A stretch of DNA of 64,000 nt from Trichoplax adhaerens (taxonomy: Eukaryota > Placozoa > Uniplacotomia > Trichoplacea > Trichoplacidae). The position numbers were made by a program, and so were the translations under genes. Below the pieces are notes generated by a model that was not told where the DNA came from, did no database searches, and worked only from the letters and a program-made list of their open reading frames with translations. How positions within the stretch are numbered: position 1 is the stretch's first letter; each line of letters opens with the position of its first letter. The stretch lies in NCBI RefSeq assembly GCF_000150275.1, contig NW_002060947.1, forward strand, positions 2,035,740 through 2,099,739, read 5' to 3'. Shown one piece after another: positions 37,324-52,430 of this stretch.

Positions 37324-40300
37324 TGAGACTTGAAAGCGAGTAAGCTATTTGCCCTACACGATTAATAATTGGCTTGTCCTCATCGAATAGTGACTGTATT
37401 GACATAACATGAAAAATTTTAGTCAAATTAGTGCTTATCATTGCGTAAATATTGGCAATGAAATCAACCCGAAAAGCAAAGCATCTTACGTATTTCTTAA
37501 TAAATTCATTTACGTTAAATTTTTGGTATGAGTTTGATGATATTGTTACTAGATCACACTATGCTTGAACTACAGCTCAGTCGTATTGTAAACAATTATA
37601 GATTACGTTATAAGTCGCATTTTCGATTATCGTTCTGAAGAGAAAACTGACTCAATTTATATTGCTTTTCTCTGGAAGTATAAAGCTCATTTTTTACCCG
37701 ATATCGAACGTTAAAAAATTTTCAGCTTCATCGTACTCTGTCTACGTCAAATTTCTTATTAAATTGCCACTTACGATATTAATTGTAATCGCTATATACA
37801 TACATGGTGTAATATTGAAGAATATATGTGAAAGCACTGATGCTTCTTGAATGATGGAGGCTTGAAACGAATATGTTAGCACTGTAATTTATTATCCGTT
37901 CGATTATGTCCGTTAAAGGATAGGAATAGCTTAACAAAGTGTTATTTGTTAAAAAAGATTTTATCGCTTTAAAAATATTCTATTGTTAAAATATACTGCA
38001 TTGAATTCGAATTTTTCGCCCTAAAATTTCAATACATGTTCCAAACAACGTGAATATTAAATAAAGGCACAAACTTGTATCGAATTATCTCTCTTTCTGT
38101 ATAAGTGTGATGTCCATGTAAGCTATATTGAGGAGAAAGGGTTAAATTTTGCTGTATGTAGGCCGGACTTTAGGTATTTTTTATAAATCTTATTTAATGG
38201 CCTACTAATAAATTGCTAAAATATACTGATCATAACGCATTATTTATGTTATTGTCGAAGTTATTAATGTTAATCATTTTGATCGCTCATACAAATATCA
38301 TCAGTAGAACTCTTATTATAGCAAACGTAACATAAACTGCATTATACAGTAATTCCGTTTTGAACAGTCTTATAATGATCTTGATAATTTAATGCCTTTT
38401 GTAAACTAACAGCAAATCAGGCAAAATTAAGTATACTGAAATAAGGTTGTTAGCCAATAGATAGTGTATGCTTTCATTTTCGCACTGAGCGAGAAAAAAT
38501 AGCCGAGTATATCTGATATAGAGTATCAATATGCCAGTATAGCACGTAACATTATTTTGCTACAATAACTTTGAAAATTTCACCACGTAAATCTAGAATC
38601 GCGTACATTTACAAACTTCGGGATGAAATCATGCCAAGGTAATTCTGCAGTTTACGAGTGTCAGTTGGCAATATACAGATTAAGGTACTAGCATATGAAG
38701 TCAGGCAATACAAAGTTTATTTATTGTCGAATAAATGTACATTTACGTAATGTGATGATCAGATTAATAAATACGCCTAATGTGTATTGATAGTGAAATC
38801 AAATCTTTATTGATCATTAAGATTAAAGCAAATATTAAGCTACATGTAAAATAAAAAATAGCACAATTAACAGTAACAGGAAGCAAAAAGTAAGAAAAAT
38901 AAAATTTCCATCTTTCTATGATCAAACAGCAGGACAAGTGTCATATTTATGTTGCTTTCTCGCTCTTACATACGCAGATATACGCACTCTCTCTGTATAC
39001 GCACATATATATATGTAGATATATACCTTTCTCCATATATATCAAATATATAGGTATATAGTATACACATTTAGGGGCAAGCATCTATACACACATCAAA
39101 TAGGTGTATACTTTACAAGCAATTTGATAAAATAGAGATAGATTAATTATTGAATAATAATTAGCTAAGCAATTGAGCGATACAAATGTTTGATACAAAT
39201 AAGAATTTATCGTTAACATGACACATAATGACTGCTACAGAATTTTTAAAACGGTAAGATTGCAAGTAATATACATTTTATGTAATATTATCATTATAAC
39301 TGTGAATTCTTAAGCCGGAGGCATAGTCAATATCAAAATCAAGGAACTTGCAAGCACGTACCATAATATAATAGTCGTCATAATTAACAGTTACATGAAT
39401 TAAATATGCTTCATGTGCGTCATCATTATTGGTATTTATCAACGGAATGTTATAGCTACAGAAGATTAGAAAGGAATTTTAGATCATTAGTAAATAATAA
39501 TAATTGATTAGACAGGCATACTTGACTATTGCCGAAAAAAATGGCATACGTTAATGACCGGAAGATAGTCTGATATTAACTGGTTTATGATAAATCATCA
39601 TATGGAACAAATACTCTAGTCTGGCGTTCACTTAACAGGAAAAGGAAAAAAAATTGACTTATAAACAATGATATAATCAATGTTGTTATGAGAACCCTTA
39701 TTTTGAAAATGTAACATGTATTCGCGCTAACTCTACGTTCATCAAATATCCATGTAGATATTCACCATATTTGAAAGGCATCTAAAAAGAGGATAGTAAT
39801 ATAAAGTAATGCCGAAATAACAGCTCTCCTAGTCGTATTAGCATGAAGAAAAGAAGCATTAAAAAATAAACGACCTTGAAGGACAATACATGTTGAAAAT
39901 ATCGAAATTGACTCAGATATTGCTGAACGAATATGGCCATCACAACAACGTAAGATAGTTATACCGGATAAATAGTACACATTAAACTGGATAGAATATG
40001 ATTGTTATGGTAATCAATAATAATTTATAGCCTTATTTTTGTAATTAATCACAGAAGTAAAGCCGAAGAAAAAGAACATGAATCTTTATACAACAAAAAA
40101 TCCTTTCTTTATCATAAAATCAGAATAGGATACACGGAAGGATAAGTATAAACTATACAGCGCAATTATTAGTTACGGTAGTTACTAGTGAGTTTTTTTA
40201 TTGTTTTCATTTTAAAAATATTATATAGAAGTTCTGTTCCACTATAAGGAACTGCAGTACAATTTAGCTGAGCTGAATGGAATTTTTTAACCGAACAAAT

Positions 40301-40616
40301 ATGTAAATCTTCATAATTTACAATATAGCCTAATTTCGAGTTAACGCGAAATTCATATAATAGGCAATTAATCTTAAAATAACATTAGAAAATTTCTTTT
40401 CCATGATACAAGTTTTATGTCGCAAGTAGATGAACATACAGTTTATTAAAACTAAGTATAAAAATAATTTTAAAGCAAGTAAATCAACTAGATGTATCTG
40501 ATATTTTAGTGCGTACATTAACTTCCAGTTTCCAAAAAACATATACCATACATTATATTACACTAAGTGAAACAGCTATCACTGTTTCAACCGTCATCAC
40601 AGTTTGGATCTAATCC
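37324..40616. other. convergent intergenic region between PAN3 and PPEF
   Basis: 3.3 kb holding the 3' ends of both genes. An AATAAA at about 38058 is a possible polyadenylation signal for PAN3, but far from the stop. I recognise no gene; frames at 37662-37850 and 39762-39980 look non-coding. Confidence 0.4.
38998..39076. repeat. TA/CA-rich simple sequence
   Basis: Runs of ATATAT alternate with ATACAC and ATATAG over about 80 bases in the PAN3/PPEF intergenic region. Confidence 0.7.
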
Positions 40617-43600
40617 TTAGACTTGATTATCACTGACTCCATTTAAGCTGTAATTATCATTTTCTTGCTCTTTGCTAACCAATCGAAAAGCTTCTAAAAA
40701 TTCGTTGAAATCAATATGTCCATCGTTATTGAAATCGATTGATTTAGCCAAGTTATGAATATCTTCTTTTGACATGAAAGATTTAACATGATCATCTAAT
40801 AGTAAACAAGAATCTTGGAATTCTTCCATGGAAATCAATCCTTTAGTTTGCGAGTGAGGATATACAATAATAATGTAATTAATTCGAGCATAGCTATTTT
40901 GTTAGTGCTAACTATTGCATTATTTCTTTTTAAGGAACTGCACTTATTATTATAGTACACACTTAAATTAACAGCTTTAAGAAATCGTTCCTCTAAGGTC
41001 TAAAATAATTAATCATGTTTATATAGCTAATAATGGTAAATTGAATCATTTATCTTTCTCTATCTAATTAAAGCTTATATGATACAGCGTAACAACTTCT
41101 CTAGCTACTAAATTAATAACGAATTCGACTGTTATAATTACTATTATGCATTAGGAATTTATATGGCATGCCTTTAATTTAGAATTTCGCATATTTCGAG
41201 CATTACAAACCTGAATTATCTTTATCGATTATTCTAAAGATTGTTTCTAAACTATTTTTATGCTTATAAAGAGTTTCGGTTACTGTTGGTCCTTTCTATA
41301 ATCGATAAAAATTCGGTAGATAATGTCCATTAGGTGACTGATATTGGCACAAAAAAATATCAATTTACCATCATGACCTTTTGCAGTTCTTAGGAAAACT
41401 ATCACTAGTATATTATCAAGACCTTTACTCTTATTTATTAATAACTGAAATATGTAATTTACGATTTTTAATATTAGCAAACAATTTATTTATACACAAT
41501 CGGTCATACCGATTTAAGAGCTGATTGTAGTGAAAACTTATCGAAACACGAATGATACTGGACCATTCCATCGGCAGTTATATTAACAATTTGGTGTTTT
41601 ATTCGACGCCAGGGTAATTCTAATTCTAGTACATTAACTAAACAGCGAATCCATTGATCTATGGTAATGCAACCTATATAATAGATAAACGTAATAATTA
41701 GTGTTGCTTAATTAGGCAAACTATCAACGTTATGAAGTAAATTTTATCAATTTTTTATAGATACATTTAAAATATTTATGTAGTGCAGTTGCTTTCAAAA
41801 TCTTGTCATAAAGGGTAACTATTAATTATTAAAGGTCGCTATTGCCACGGAATTTTTTAAATTATTTAGGGAAGAAACGCGAAATAATAATAACTAATGT
41901 AAGCTAACCCGTTTCCTCTGTATCTATGGCTTTAAATTCAGCCTCTAAAGCCATCCTATGAGAATGGAACTTGCTCTGTATTTCACGTAATGCCGATTCC
42001 TCAATAATTCCCATTCTAAAGTTATTCAAGCAATCAATGAAAAATTGCATGTAAGGATAATATAACTGCTTAAAATCACAAACTTATATTCTCAAGTAAC
42101 CTTAATACATTTCTATGCATTAATACAATCAATAAACACCCTGTCCATTGCTAATCACTTTCAACTCACTTTTCACGCATGGATAAATTTTTATTTCCAT
42201 AATTGGTATCGGACATGAATTGTAGACATTCGATCTCATGCTTGTCATTTAATTTTAAATATGCGCCTTTATTACTACCCGGGGAATAGTAATTGGAGGC
42301 CGAAAATACTGTCAATACCTACGTTGAAGAAGAAAAATCAAATTAAATAATCTTACTCGCAAATATAACAAGCCAAATGCTACTATATCTACTCGTATAT
42401 TGTAAATGACGCAATACTTCCATCAGATTTCTCTTTACATTATACATTAATAATATTTTACCTTATCATAATGCATATATTCCCATCCCTCGATCTTGCA
42501 TTCATGTGAGCGAATAATTAGGTTAAAATTATGCTTACTGAGGAAATTACGAGTTACATCTGGTCCGAAATAACTGCCACCGCCGCGATATTCATTCGGT
42601 TTGCAACCATTAGCATTTTTAGGATCACTCCAAAGAACGTCCAAGACCTATACCAATAATTAATTTAGAGAAAATCATTCATATTATTGCATTTCCTAAC
42701 ACGATAAATATTTAAATACTAGACGTTAGCTTGTTTAGTTTGCATTTTTAATTACACTAAGATTAGATAACTTAGGTTAAAGTACACGAATCTTGCTCTA
42801 GTAATGATATAGTTTATATTACATGCTAAGTTATAAGATTGAAAAATGCACCTGTCGCCACTCAGTAAGATCAATCTTTTCTTCACCATCTTCTTCATCT
42901 AGCAATGAGGGCCTCAATACAGATATATACTAGAATAATAATTAAGATTGTAATGGATTATTGCGGAACTGCAGTGTGCCTTTATTGTAAGCGTAAATAT
43001 CATTTTCTAAAACTAGTAAATTTATGCCGTACCTTATGTCTATCAATGACATTCAAGTAATGGACATCAGTTTGATCAGAAATTCCACCGTGAGTGACAA
43101 ATATTTTATTGTCAATAATTGTGGCTAAGGGTAGCCAGCTAAAAACGTCTTCAAACATTTTCACTACTTTAGATGCATTTCGCTACAAAGTTGAAAGAAA
43201 AACATGTAACAATGTATAAGAAAAATATCGAATTTTTCCATGATAACATTGATTTACATATTTATTAGCAATATTACGCACCTAAATATATACTAGTATC
43301 TAAGTTTAATATACTGTAATCATTGCTATGCCAGCGATAAATAACAAAATAGAAAGTTTTACATATTATTAATCACAATCAATGTAGCATTCATTTGGGT
43401 TAATTGCGAGGTGAAATTATGTAATAGAATTATGTAATTATGCAACAGAATGCTTCTATTATTGGTAAAAGGACAATCTAAAAGAATCATCACTTTATTT
43501 TAAGTAATGAGCGTATCATTCTGCTATTGTATAATTTCTTTTAAAAACCATATACTGTAATTATATGATAAAAATATAATAAAATATTGTGATAATGTGA

Positions 43601-46600
43601 ACTATTGCAAATATGATTAATTTAATATTTTCATCACATACTTTATATTTACTAATGACTTCTTTCAGGAATCCATACCTACATGATTAAGATAGCATGG
43701 AAGTTCGGGATTATCACAGATAGAAGTATTATTGAGTTTTAAGTGTATCCTGAATCAAAGATCTGAAAAGAAGAGTATAATAATTTTGCAAGCTTGCCTG
43801 ATATTCATGATATGGTCTTCATGGTTTCCTCGATTAATATAAGTTTCGTTAGGATATAGTAGGAAAAAGCATAATAGTAAAATAGCGATCTCGACTGATT
43901 TTTCTCCACGATCGACAAAATCTCCGTTAAATATATAAGGGTTATCATACGATGGCAAACCATTCTAAAAGTAATTTAAAAACTTTACGTTAATACTTGT
44001 AATTACAATTTGAATTATTTTCCATATTTACAAATTGAGTTTTTATTTTTCTAAAATTTGTCAAACGTCGGTTAACCTTATAGAATATGAGTAAAAGGTC
44101 ATCAATTTTTCCGTGGAGATCTCCTAAAAAGGCAGAAAATTGTTTTATAAACATTAAAACTGAAGAAATAAAGTATCTATAAAGAGTATAAGCACAATCT
44201 ATCAATATTCTCAAGTCTATAAATTTTATTTCTAAAGAATATTCAGTACATTGTTCAAAATTTTTAATAGTCTATATTGAATTACCGCATATCGTAATCC
44301 TCTTAGCAGATACTGTTGAAGCCTGGGATACATTTGGCATTAGTTTTAATGTTCGCCTTGCTTCATGGAGTATCTCTAAAAGATACTTTGCATGCAGGAT
44401 CTTGACGATAAAGAACAAGCAGTAATGATTTAAAATTAAAATGCTCCATTATTAAGAATCACGAATTCAAGAATATTAGCTGCATCCTTTAGTCAACACT
44501 AATTATTTTATCAATACTAAGAAATCATCTAGTATATATAGATGTTGATAAGCCTTTAATATATTACTCATTAATCATGTTAGAACTACAAGAAATATCA
44601 TAGAACGATATAATAAGTAATTATATTAATTATAGATCGACAAAACTAATTTCTAGTAGTGGCTCAGCTTCTAAAGTCAGTAGTGAATTTAGTGACAGAA
44701 ATACTCTAAAACTGTAGTTAGAGTCTACAGCTGAGTTAGTACTTAGATTTGAGGGAAATGTCTGTATTTTTTCAATCGCATTTGATTTTATCTTACAGCA
44801 CTATATATTGCTTTTATAATTATCATGTATTATAGTAGCAAAATCGAATATTAAAACACTTATCAGATAATATTTATTAATCGTTGAATTATAAAGCTGA
44901 CGGAATATAGAAATTTAAATAGATTCTTTCGTAAAAAATTGCCTACCTTGTCTTGAGAAAATGCCTCAATCAATTCTTTGACTTGATCTAAGGTTATAGG
45001 CATATTAATATGCGGCCCTTGATATGCCTTATTAATGATAACTGAATCTGGATCAGTAGCTTGCACTAATTGAGCTTCTTCTTCCAGATATGAATTAGCT
45101 AGGAAAATGTGATTTAAAAAGGCCAAATTTTATTATAATAATGTAAAATTAGCTATACTAAACTCAATGATCTGCTTTGTAAATAGCGAATACACACGCA
45201 GTAGTAATATCATTGTTTCATATCCATTACTTTCTTCGATTTAAATAGATCTTGAGTCATGATACCGTGACTCTCTACTTACAAATAGGAGCAAGAACAT
45301 TTGCAATGGACGAGGACCTTCTACCCTTGGTTATGTTAGCATCTTTAAATGTCATATAAAAGAAAATTAGTACTGTTTTCACAAAATATTTTTTAGCTTT
45401 TTAGTTACTATGGTGGAAATATAATCACACAAATTTAATTGTTTTAGAATAATTATAGTATCGTTGATACTAGTTCACAGAATTAGCTCTGAGAGTAAAT
45501 TTTTGTTATACTATCACAGGTGCTAAATAATGTATTGTTTAGACCTTGAAAGATCCATTGCAAACAATAATTTACGATGGGCGACCGATAAGTACAAAGT
45601 AGGATACTTACTACTAATCTTAACCTGGTCAATCATACCATTGAAGAAATTGTAAAGCTATAACATAAAGTAAATATTAAATCAGCATTAATTTGCTATA
45701 ATAAGAGATATAATTCATTAAAATAATCAAAATAGGAATTGAAGAAATGAATGACACGGATTGCCGTAATGTACTCTGAATGGAAACAAGCAACAACGAT
45801 AAAATGTCATCCCAAATATGAAATGAGATTGCAGATTTCATTATAAAAGCTAGGACCAAATAATGATGCATATGTATAGCCGCTTGTGTTTATGACTAAT
45901 TTTTTATGTAAAATATTAATAAAGGTCTGGTAAATTGCATCTATTTCTAGCACTAATTGTAATCGAGGTCAGTATAGAAGCGTAAACTTACAAATAATAT
46001 TAAAAACATTGTATGAACCCTTAGATTATTGATGCCGTGAGCATTACTGTATAAATTATAGCACTCTACTTAAAATACAGTAAATTTCTTTAATATTAAC
46101 TTTTCAATTACTTATTCAAAATAAAATTGCAATAAATTTGAAATAAAAACCCGTGAAATCTGAAAATATAATATTTGCCTCCGCATGATTCAATAACTCA
46201 TAAGGACCACTTAAAATTACAGGCAATAAACTACTTGAGTCGAAATTATAGATTAGGCTAATACTACAATTTTCTCTTAAAATTTAAGTATCACTTCTGC
46301 CTACAGCAATTTACTTAATGTTAACCCGATCAGGTTGCTTCTGCTTCTTAAATTTTCTCAACAAGTTTGAAAAATAATGAAATACGTTCATTTCATCGAT
46401 GTCTTTCAAATAATTGGCAGTATTTTTACAGTATCTGAGATATACCGTAGGTACCGTATAGCAAATAAACTGGATTTGCGAGAAATTCACCCTGCTCATA
46501 ACGAAATGACGAATTAATTTTACTACATATTCTGTCTTTATCTGTTTAATTTAAATTCAGAAAAATTAAAAGTTAAAAAAATCACCTAACGATAGTACCT

Positions 46601-47069
46601 TATCCAATGACTTAAAAATGTAAATGTTTGCCTAATTTTATGCTCTGTGGCACAGAAAATCCCAAATTTAATATAGATAACATAATATTTCTACTAACAA
46701 TTTTGTTATTATAGCGACTGCTTTCAGACCAATAAACGTATGAACAACGGTAATTAAAACTGATTATGTATTATTGATATTATGATCATAAAGAAATAGG
46801 AGATAAATTAATAAAAGAAGTTCAATATGACAGTATTAATATGGATTAGGTTAAAGGCTTACAGACAGATATAAGGAAGAAAAATCAAATAAATTGAAGA
46901 TATACTTTTAGCTGATCTTGTTCTCCAGCAAATTCAATTTGTTGAAATATAGACCAGGTGCATCTTTTCCTTGCTTCTAGCCTAGCTTTATAACGACGGA
47001 ACCAATTTTGAATAAGAATTGCTGATTTAACGGTTATACTTGTGTCTTTACACACCCAATTGTTGTTAT
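40617..47069 (-). CDS. PPEF: serine/threonine protein phosphatase with EF hands (PPEF/rdgC), 5' partial
   Basis: A calcium-regulated PPP-family phosphatase; fly rdgC dephosphorylates rhodopsin. Fifteen minus-strand exons with matching phases: 46906-47069, 45612-45657, 44947-45098, 44286-44400, 44087-44133, 43798-43964, 43642-43678, 43033-43182, 42852-42929, 42462-42647, 42170-42318, 41909-42015, 41510-41673, 41211-41295, 40617-40840, giving about 622 residues plus a missing start exon. An IQ motif ([18 protein letters not shown]), expected to bind calmodulin, comes first, followed by [14 protein letters not shown]. The phosphatase domain has its metal and phosphate ligands: [51 protein letters not shown] and [12 protein letters not shown]. 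The C-terminal EF hands include [13 protein letters not shown] and [13 protein letters not shown], both with good calcium ligands, and an earlier degenerate one near [15 protein letters not shown]. The 46906-47069 exon begins in phase with no ATG, so the short first exon lies at higher coordinates and was not found. Confidence 0.93.
43796..43797 (-). other. non-canonical GC splice donor in PPEF
   Basis: The exon ending ...NHEDHIMNI closes with AG at 43798, and the intron begins GCAAGC instead of GT. Joining to the exon at 43678 (after a normal TAG acceptor) restores AGG (Arg) followed by [12 protein letters not shown], as in the family. The flanking CAG|GCAAG is typical of GC-AG introns. Confidence 0.8.
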
Positions 47070-50000
47070 CTAACGAAAGAAAATGAAAATTAATTATATC
47101 GCTTTTAGCTTGTCCTCGATTTTTTTAATTCTGTATACTAATGCAAAAGTTAATTCTCAATTCTAATCGTTAAATCATATAATTTGATTAACCGATATTG
47201 AAAAAGAAAATTAGATTTTTTAAAATCGATTAACGCCAAAACTGAATTAATTCGTTACAACAAGCAAATTAATTATCAGATCGTAATTAGCGTCATATTC
47301 TATTTATATACAATTAGCTACCCTGAAGAAAATATTGTCCATTTTCATTTAATGATTATTTATAAAGTAAATTGGTATAGCTAGCCTCCCCTTTCCTATC
47401 TATTTCTATAACAATTAAATTCTTAATATAACACCGTAAGTACATACTATACGTACAAGTAATTACTGATATGGCACGACTATCAACAAGATAGCTAAAA
47501 ATAATAACATTAACTAATGCTGTCTGACGTAAATTATTCAATATATTATTATATAAAATTATTTTACTGATATGGTACTGCAAATTACCATTATCAAATC
47601 ATTCATCAAAATATCCCGATAACTAATTTTATCGACAGCTGTTATTAAGAATAGGATCATAAGTATAGAATAAGTGCTCAGGCTTCCGGCTTATTTACCT
47701 ATTCCAACATGTAAATTTGATATTATTTACAATTATCAATGTGTCATATTAAGGAGTATTACTATGGGCTACAATTGCGTGTGCAGTACGTAAAATATGC
47801 GTTTGTATAATACGATAATTTTGGTGACAACATAGTCCTTATTTACCATTATCATTTTAATAGTGGATCATTAATAATCGATGTTATTAAATATGAGTAT
47901 TGAAGAGTGTCAGCTATTTCATGTCATTAAGTAATTATGTTGTCCATCAATAAATAAAATTAAGGAATAGCGCCATAAAGTACATAATGCGTGTACTTTT
48001 TGAACTATATAAATGTGCATAGTACTCTAATACGATTTACGAGTTTATAATTTTATCGGTACTAATACTATTAAAGATTAGGTTTAGGGTCAAAATTAGT
48101 GGCCATTATAGTAGGCTATAAGTACTATATGGCGTAACATGTAGCATTTGTTTATCGTCATCAGTTTTTTATAATTTGTTGATAATTTATTCGTAAATAA
48201 TCGGTAATGTATAATAGAAATTGTATCATACATATCATTTGCTAAGAACAATCAGGATGCAGTGAATGCTATAAATTATTCTGCTTATGTACATACGTAC
48301 GAGCGTATTTCACGTAAGCTTATGTGTATACAACGTCATACTATTGATGATTTATCGATAGTTGATCGAAAGTACACTTTTGATCCTATAATATATTATT
48401 TATATATATATATATTTATAGCATGCTAGCCAATAATCCTTTCATTCTTTTAGTAGCCAGGTGAATCTTATTTACCGTCGTCAATTTATCCATAGTCGAT
48501 TGATAGCATCCTTATTAAAGATCAGAATTGTCAAGACTACGTTACTTTACACCTCGTCACATTATTCATAGCTAGTTAATATTTAGGGATATTTTTATAA
48601 AGTGTAAAGAAGTGTGTAGTATATGATACAGCACATAATGTATCAACAACATAATGCACATATAGATCTTATAATTGAAAAATGTTGAATATGGAGGACC
48701 ATAAAAATGATCTAGGTTTGATTTCTATGCGTTATTAAATAAGCGGAAAAAAATTTAAGATTATACTCTGTGACATGTACCTATACGGCCTTGTACTCGT
48801 ATATGAATACAAAATTTATTTAGTCGCCTGCTGGATTGTTTCCCAAGATTATCATTCATAAATCATTGACGGTAATAATTAATATTAAGAAGCACTGTCG
48901 TACATCATAAATTGGTATAATGAACACTTTCGGTGCCATAACAGATTTTACCTTTCATTAAAATTTTATGCTTTATCGATCAGCGATGTGAAGAATTACG
49001 CTATTCATAATTGGTATCAAGTTGAGTATATGCATAAAGACAAGATATATCTTCCATTTCAGCTATCTAAATTAGTTTTAACTATTGCGGTATGTTTTTA
49101 TTACATCTAAATTACTCTCATCTTTTATGACCTTCATAAAACATACGCAAAAAAATTGATAGAAGTGACATATTCTTATTGTCTCTGCCTTTAGCGATGT
49201 TTAATCGAATTTTTCTTGGCATATAAAAAAACTCTAAAACAAACGTTATTGTTTAAGATACTACGTTTTAGGTTTTGAGTAGTTGTCAATTGTAAATGTA
49301 CTTAGTAAATGTTTGGAAGAGCAATTGTCAGCAATATATTTCCTGTTAATAAAGGAATGCTTACAGTACTTATGAGTTCAATAGTATACGTATTGTTATC
49401 GTACGAGAACATTATTGATAGTTCTACCTGCTGCATTATTTTATCTTCGCTTAACTGCAAGTATAATCAAGAAATATGTTGACAATTTGTATTTTACCGC
49501 TATAGGAAAGAAAGAATGTCCTATTTTTACTAGGTATATATCAATTCATCAGTCGTCATTTTCAGTAGCTAAAACGTTTTAGCTTCATTTCTCTTAGGTC
49601 TAAATTAATAATGGAAAGGACAAATGGCTTCTTCAGGATTGAATAATACAAAGAATATAACGGCAACTCTTATTCGTATGATATGAATAGAAGCTGAATA
49701 CGTTATTGGAATAAAACCTGGTCAATTTCAAAGGTATCCATATCGTAAATACCAGGGATATACGCGAATAAAATCATGTAGCCTACTGCAGGGAAATTAC
49801 GGTTTGGCATTAGCTAACTAAGTAGATGATTCTAGCTTTAGGTATGCCGTAGAAATTTATTTGATGCTAGCTGAAAAATGCTTTGATATCGCTAAAGAGC
49901 CATTTATTTAACCTTTTTTAGCTTAAAATCTAACTAAAAATCGATCTCTTCATCTAAAATCTGCAGACTATGCTTCGTATCGATAACTGTATAGTAATAA

Positions 50001-52138
50001 TAGCAAAAGAAATGCTTTGCTACTCTTTTAATTGTAAAATTAATGGTAAAATCAACTATATTATTGTTATTTGATAGCTCTATTCTTTTTTCTCTCCATT
50101 TTAATTATAAGGAAGACTAAAGTAACCAAGGTGTATGAAAGTTACTAATAGTAACATCGATATATATTATTCTTTGCCTTCATAACAGTCTGTACAGTAA
50201 AATTTCAAAAACCAAATATTATTTTTTGACGGGGTTAATAAAACAGATGATATTGTTGGCCAGTGGAAAAAAATTTCTGACTGATTTGACTAGCATTTAT
50301 AAATGCTTCTATGCTGTAAAATTGAGCGTTAAACACTCGAGTTTACGTAAAACCTATGAGTAAAGCTAGCAAGAAGCGATTAAGTTGCGTTGATCAGCCT
50401 AAGTTGTAATGGATGAGTGAAAATTGACTGAAATTGACAATAACTTTAGCATAGCAACAAAGGCCATAAAATGTTTAAAATCTTATAAATAGAGATTAAA
50501 TTCCACAAATCAACCAGCGCGGTGATGAATAAATGATCTAATAAGAAGAAATTAATTTTAATTTATAAACTCTTCCTAAAGAAGCAGGATAAGCAGTCGA
50601 GTGGAAGAGATTCATTTACCGTCTTGTATATCCACGCTAATACTACAACAGATATGTCAAGGAATAGATTGAAAGCAGAATATTATAGTTATAAGTTCAC
50701 GGTATAGCGAATGAGTAAGAAGGGAGTTTAGCTAGATATTCCAACGCTAGCTTTAACCAGATGTATAAATTCAATTATAAGAAAAGAAATTTTTTTAATT
50801 GAACTCGTAACTCACTAATTAGTAAGCTAATTACAAGAAATTGAACTCTATCTCTTGCTTAAGCAAATACATGACTTAGAATATTTCCTACTTATTGGAC
50901 ATATTAGAGATGATCTACCTAGTCCATCAAAATAAACTACATGCAGTTTTAAGATTGCAATGCTTATTCAATTTTTCAATTTTGACTCTAAGTTATTATA
51001 CTATAGTTCTGAAAGCACGAGAAAATTTGAGTTCATTAGCTCCTATCAAAAGGAAAATTATAATTTGATTTGACATTCTAATACTTGTAGTCTTGCCCAT
51101 TTTCCCAATGATATTATATTACATAATCAAGATGGCACTTTATGACGTTAAAGCAGTGTTAATTTCACAAGAAAAATGCAAGTAAATATTTTAGCTTAGA
51201 GCAGTTCTACAGTGGAATTGATCTGGTAAAGTAAGAATAAATGAAAGATATTACAGAAGAAAGAAAATAACAAGCTAGGAACAGATTAAATTTTTCAGCT
51301 ATACGTGCAAAAGTAGAATGATATTACGAAGAGAGAATTATTGGCGATAGACTTACTAAATACGACATTTTCACTGCCTTTGGATGGTACTTTAACATTG
51401 GCTTTGCGATTTACCGTGTTAGGATGAGATGGTCCACAACCCATTATACAAGTTAAATTGATATCAAATTAAGAGCGAGAAAAAATGATTGTAAATAGGA
51501 GGAAAGCTGGAAAGAATTTAATCAGCAAATAAATATTGCTGCCAACTAGAATAACTCGATATTTATACGTTGTGACGAATATTAAGGAATAAAGTTCTTT
51601 TTCTTGCTCCAAATGACTTTACCACCATTTACAAATTACAAACGATGCCTTTCTTTAGACTTGATCATTCCTGGTCAAAAATACTTATAGGACTATATTG
51701 AAATGGTTATCCACCATATCATTTCATAAATACCGTTTAGATAGATTTTGAGACAATTTTATTTTTAGTTTAGTAATTTCTTTATGGCCTTGAGCTAGGT
51801 TAAAATCTCTCTTACTTAATATGGATAACGTCGATCATGTACGAGTAGAAACGAGTAACTCAATTTTTTTAGAGTTCAACCAAGTAAAATCGTTGATAGA
51901 CCAATTTCTTTTATAGTCTAAGTGAACCTTTTAAAAATTGTTTTATAATTCCAGGATACGATAGCCTGTAGGTTAAAATAAATAATCATTGAAATCAGAA
52001 CTATAATTGATCTTTACCATTTGAGTCATTATGGTGAAAAAATTAAACCGTCTACCACCGAAATAGAATAATTGTACATTGAAAGGAAAGTATCCAAATG
52101 CATCCAATGATAGTTTAAAGAATAATTAGAACTTTAAT
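47070..52138. other. upstream of PPEF, no gene recognised
   Basis: This must hold the PPEF first exon and promoter, which I could not place. Blocks near 47.84, 48.15 and 48.47 kb (TTTACC or TTATCG followed by TCATCA or TCGTCA and a GATTGATA/GTTGATAA step) look like very decayed tandem copies of about 310 bp. A TA tract lies near 48400-48415. I see no other structure. Confidence 0.4.
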
Positions 52139-52430
52139 GGGTAAGACAAGAGTTTATAATATACTACAAGATCTTATTTTAAGTTAAGAAATAAAGTATG
52201 GCTAGTAAGTTACTATAAAAATTAAGCATGGAGATTTCGACGGGTAAATGTTTATAATGTACTTCAGAATTCTATTTTAAGCATGTAGTTAAGAAATGAA
52301 GTATGGCGATTTAGCTATTAAGAAAATTTAACATTAATATTTTGACAGGTAAGAGTAGATGATGTACTATGGGATCCTATTTTGAGTTTGCAGTCAAGAA
52401 ATAAAGTATGGCTAGTAAATTGTTTCAAAA
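52139..52430. repeat. three-copy tandem repeat, about 110-120 bp unit
   Basis: Three diverged copies, each with TGTACT or TATACTAC, then TCCTATTTTGAG or TCTTATTTTAAG, then GT.AAGAAAT.AAGTATGGC, followed by TAGTAA and an A-rich stretch. Confidence 0.7.

Noticed and set aside
46311-46499. Minus-strand frame with [12 protein letters not shown], similar to the PPEF segment after the IQ motif
   Set aside because: Its possible acceptors are in the wrong phase for both neighbouring exons. The 46-base exon 45612-45657 ([15 protein letters not shown]) fits phase and homology exactly.
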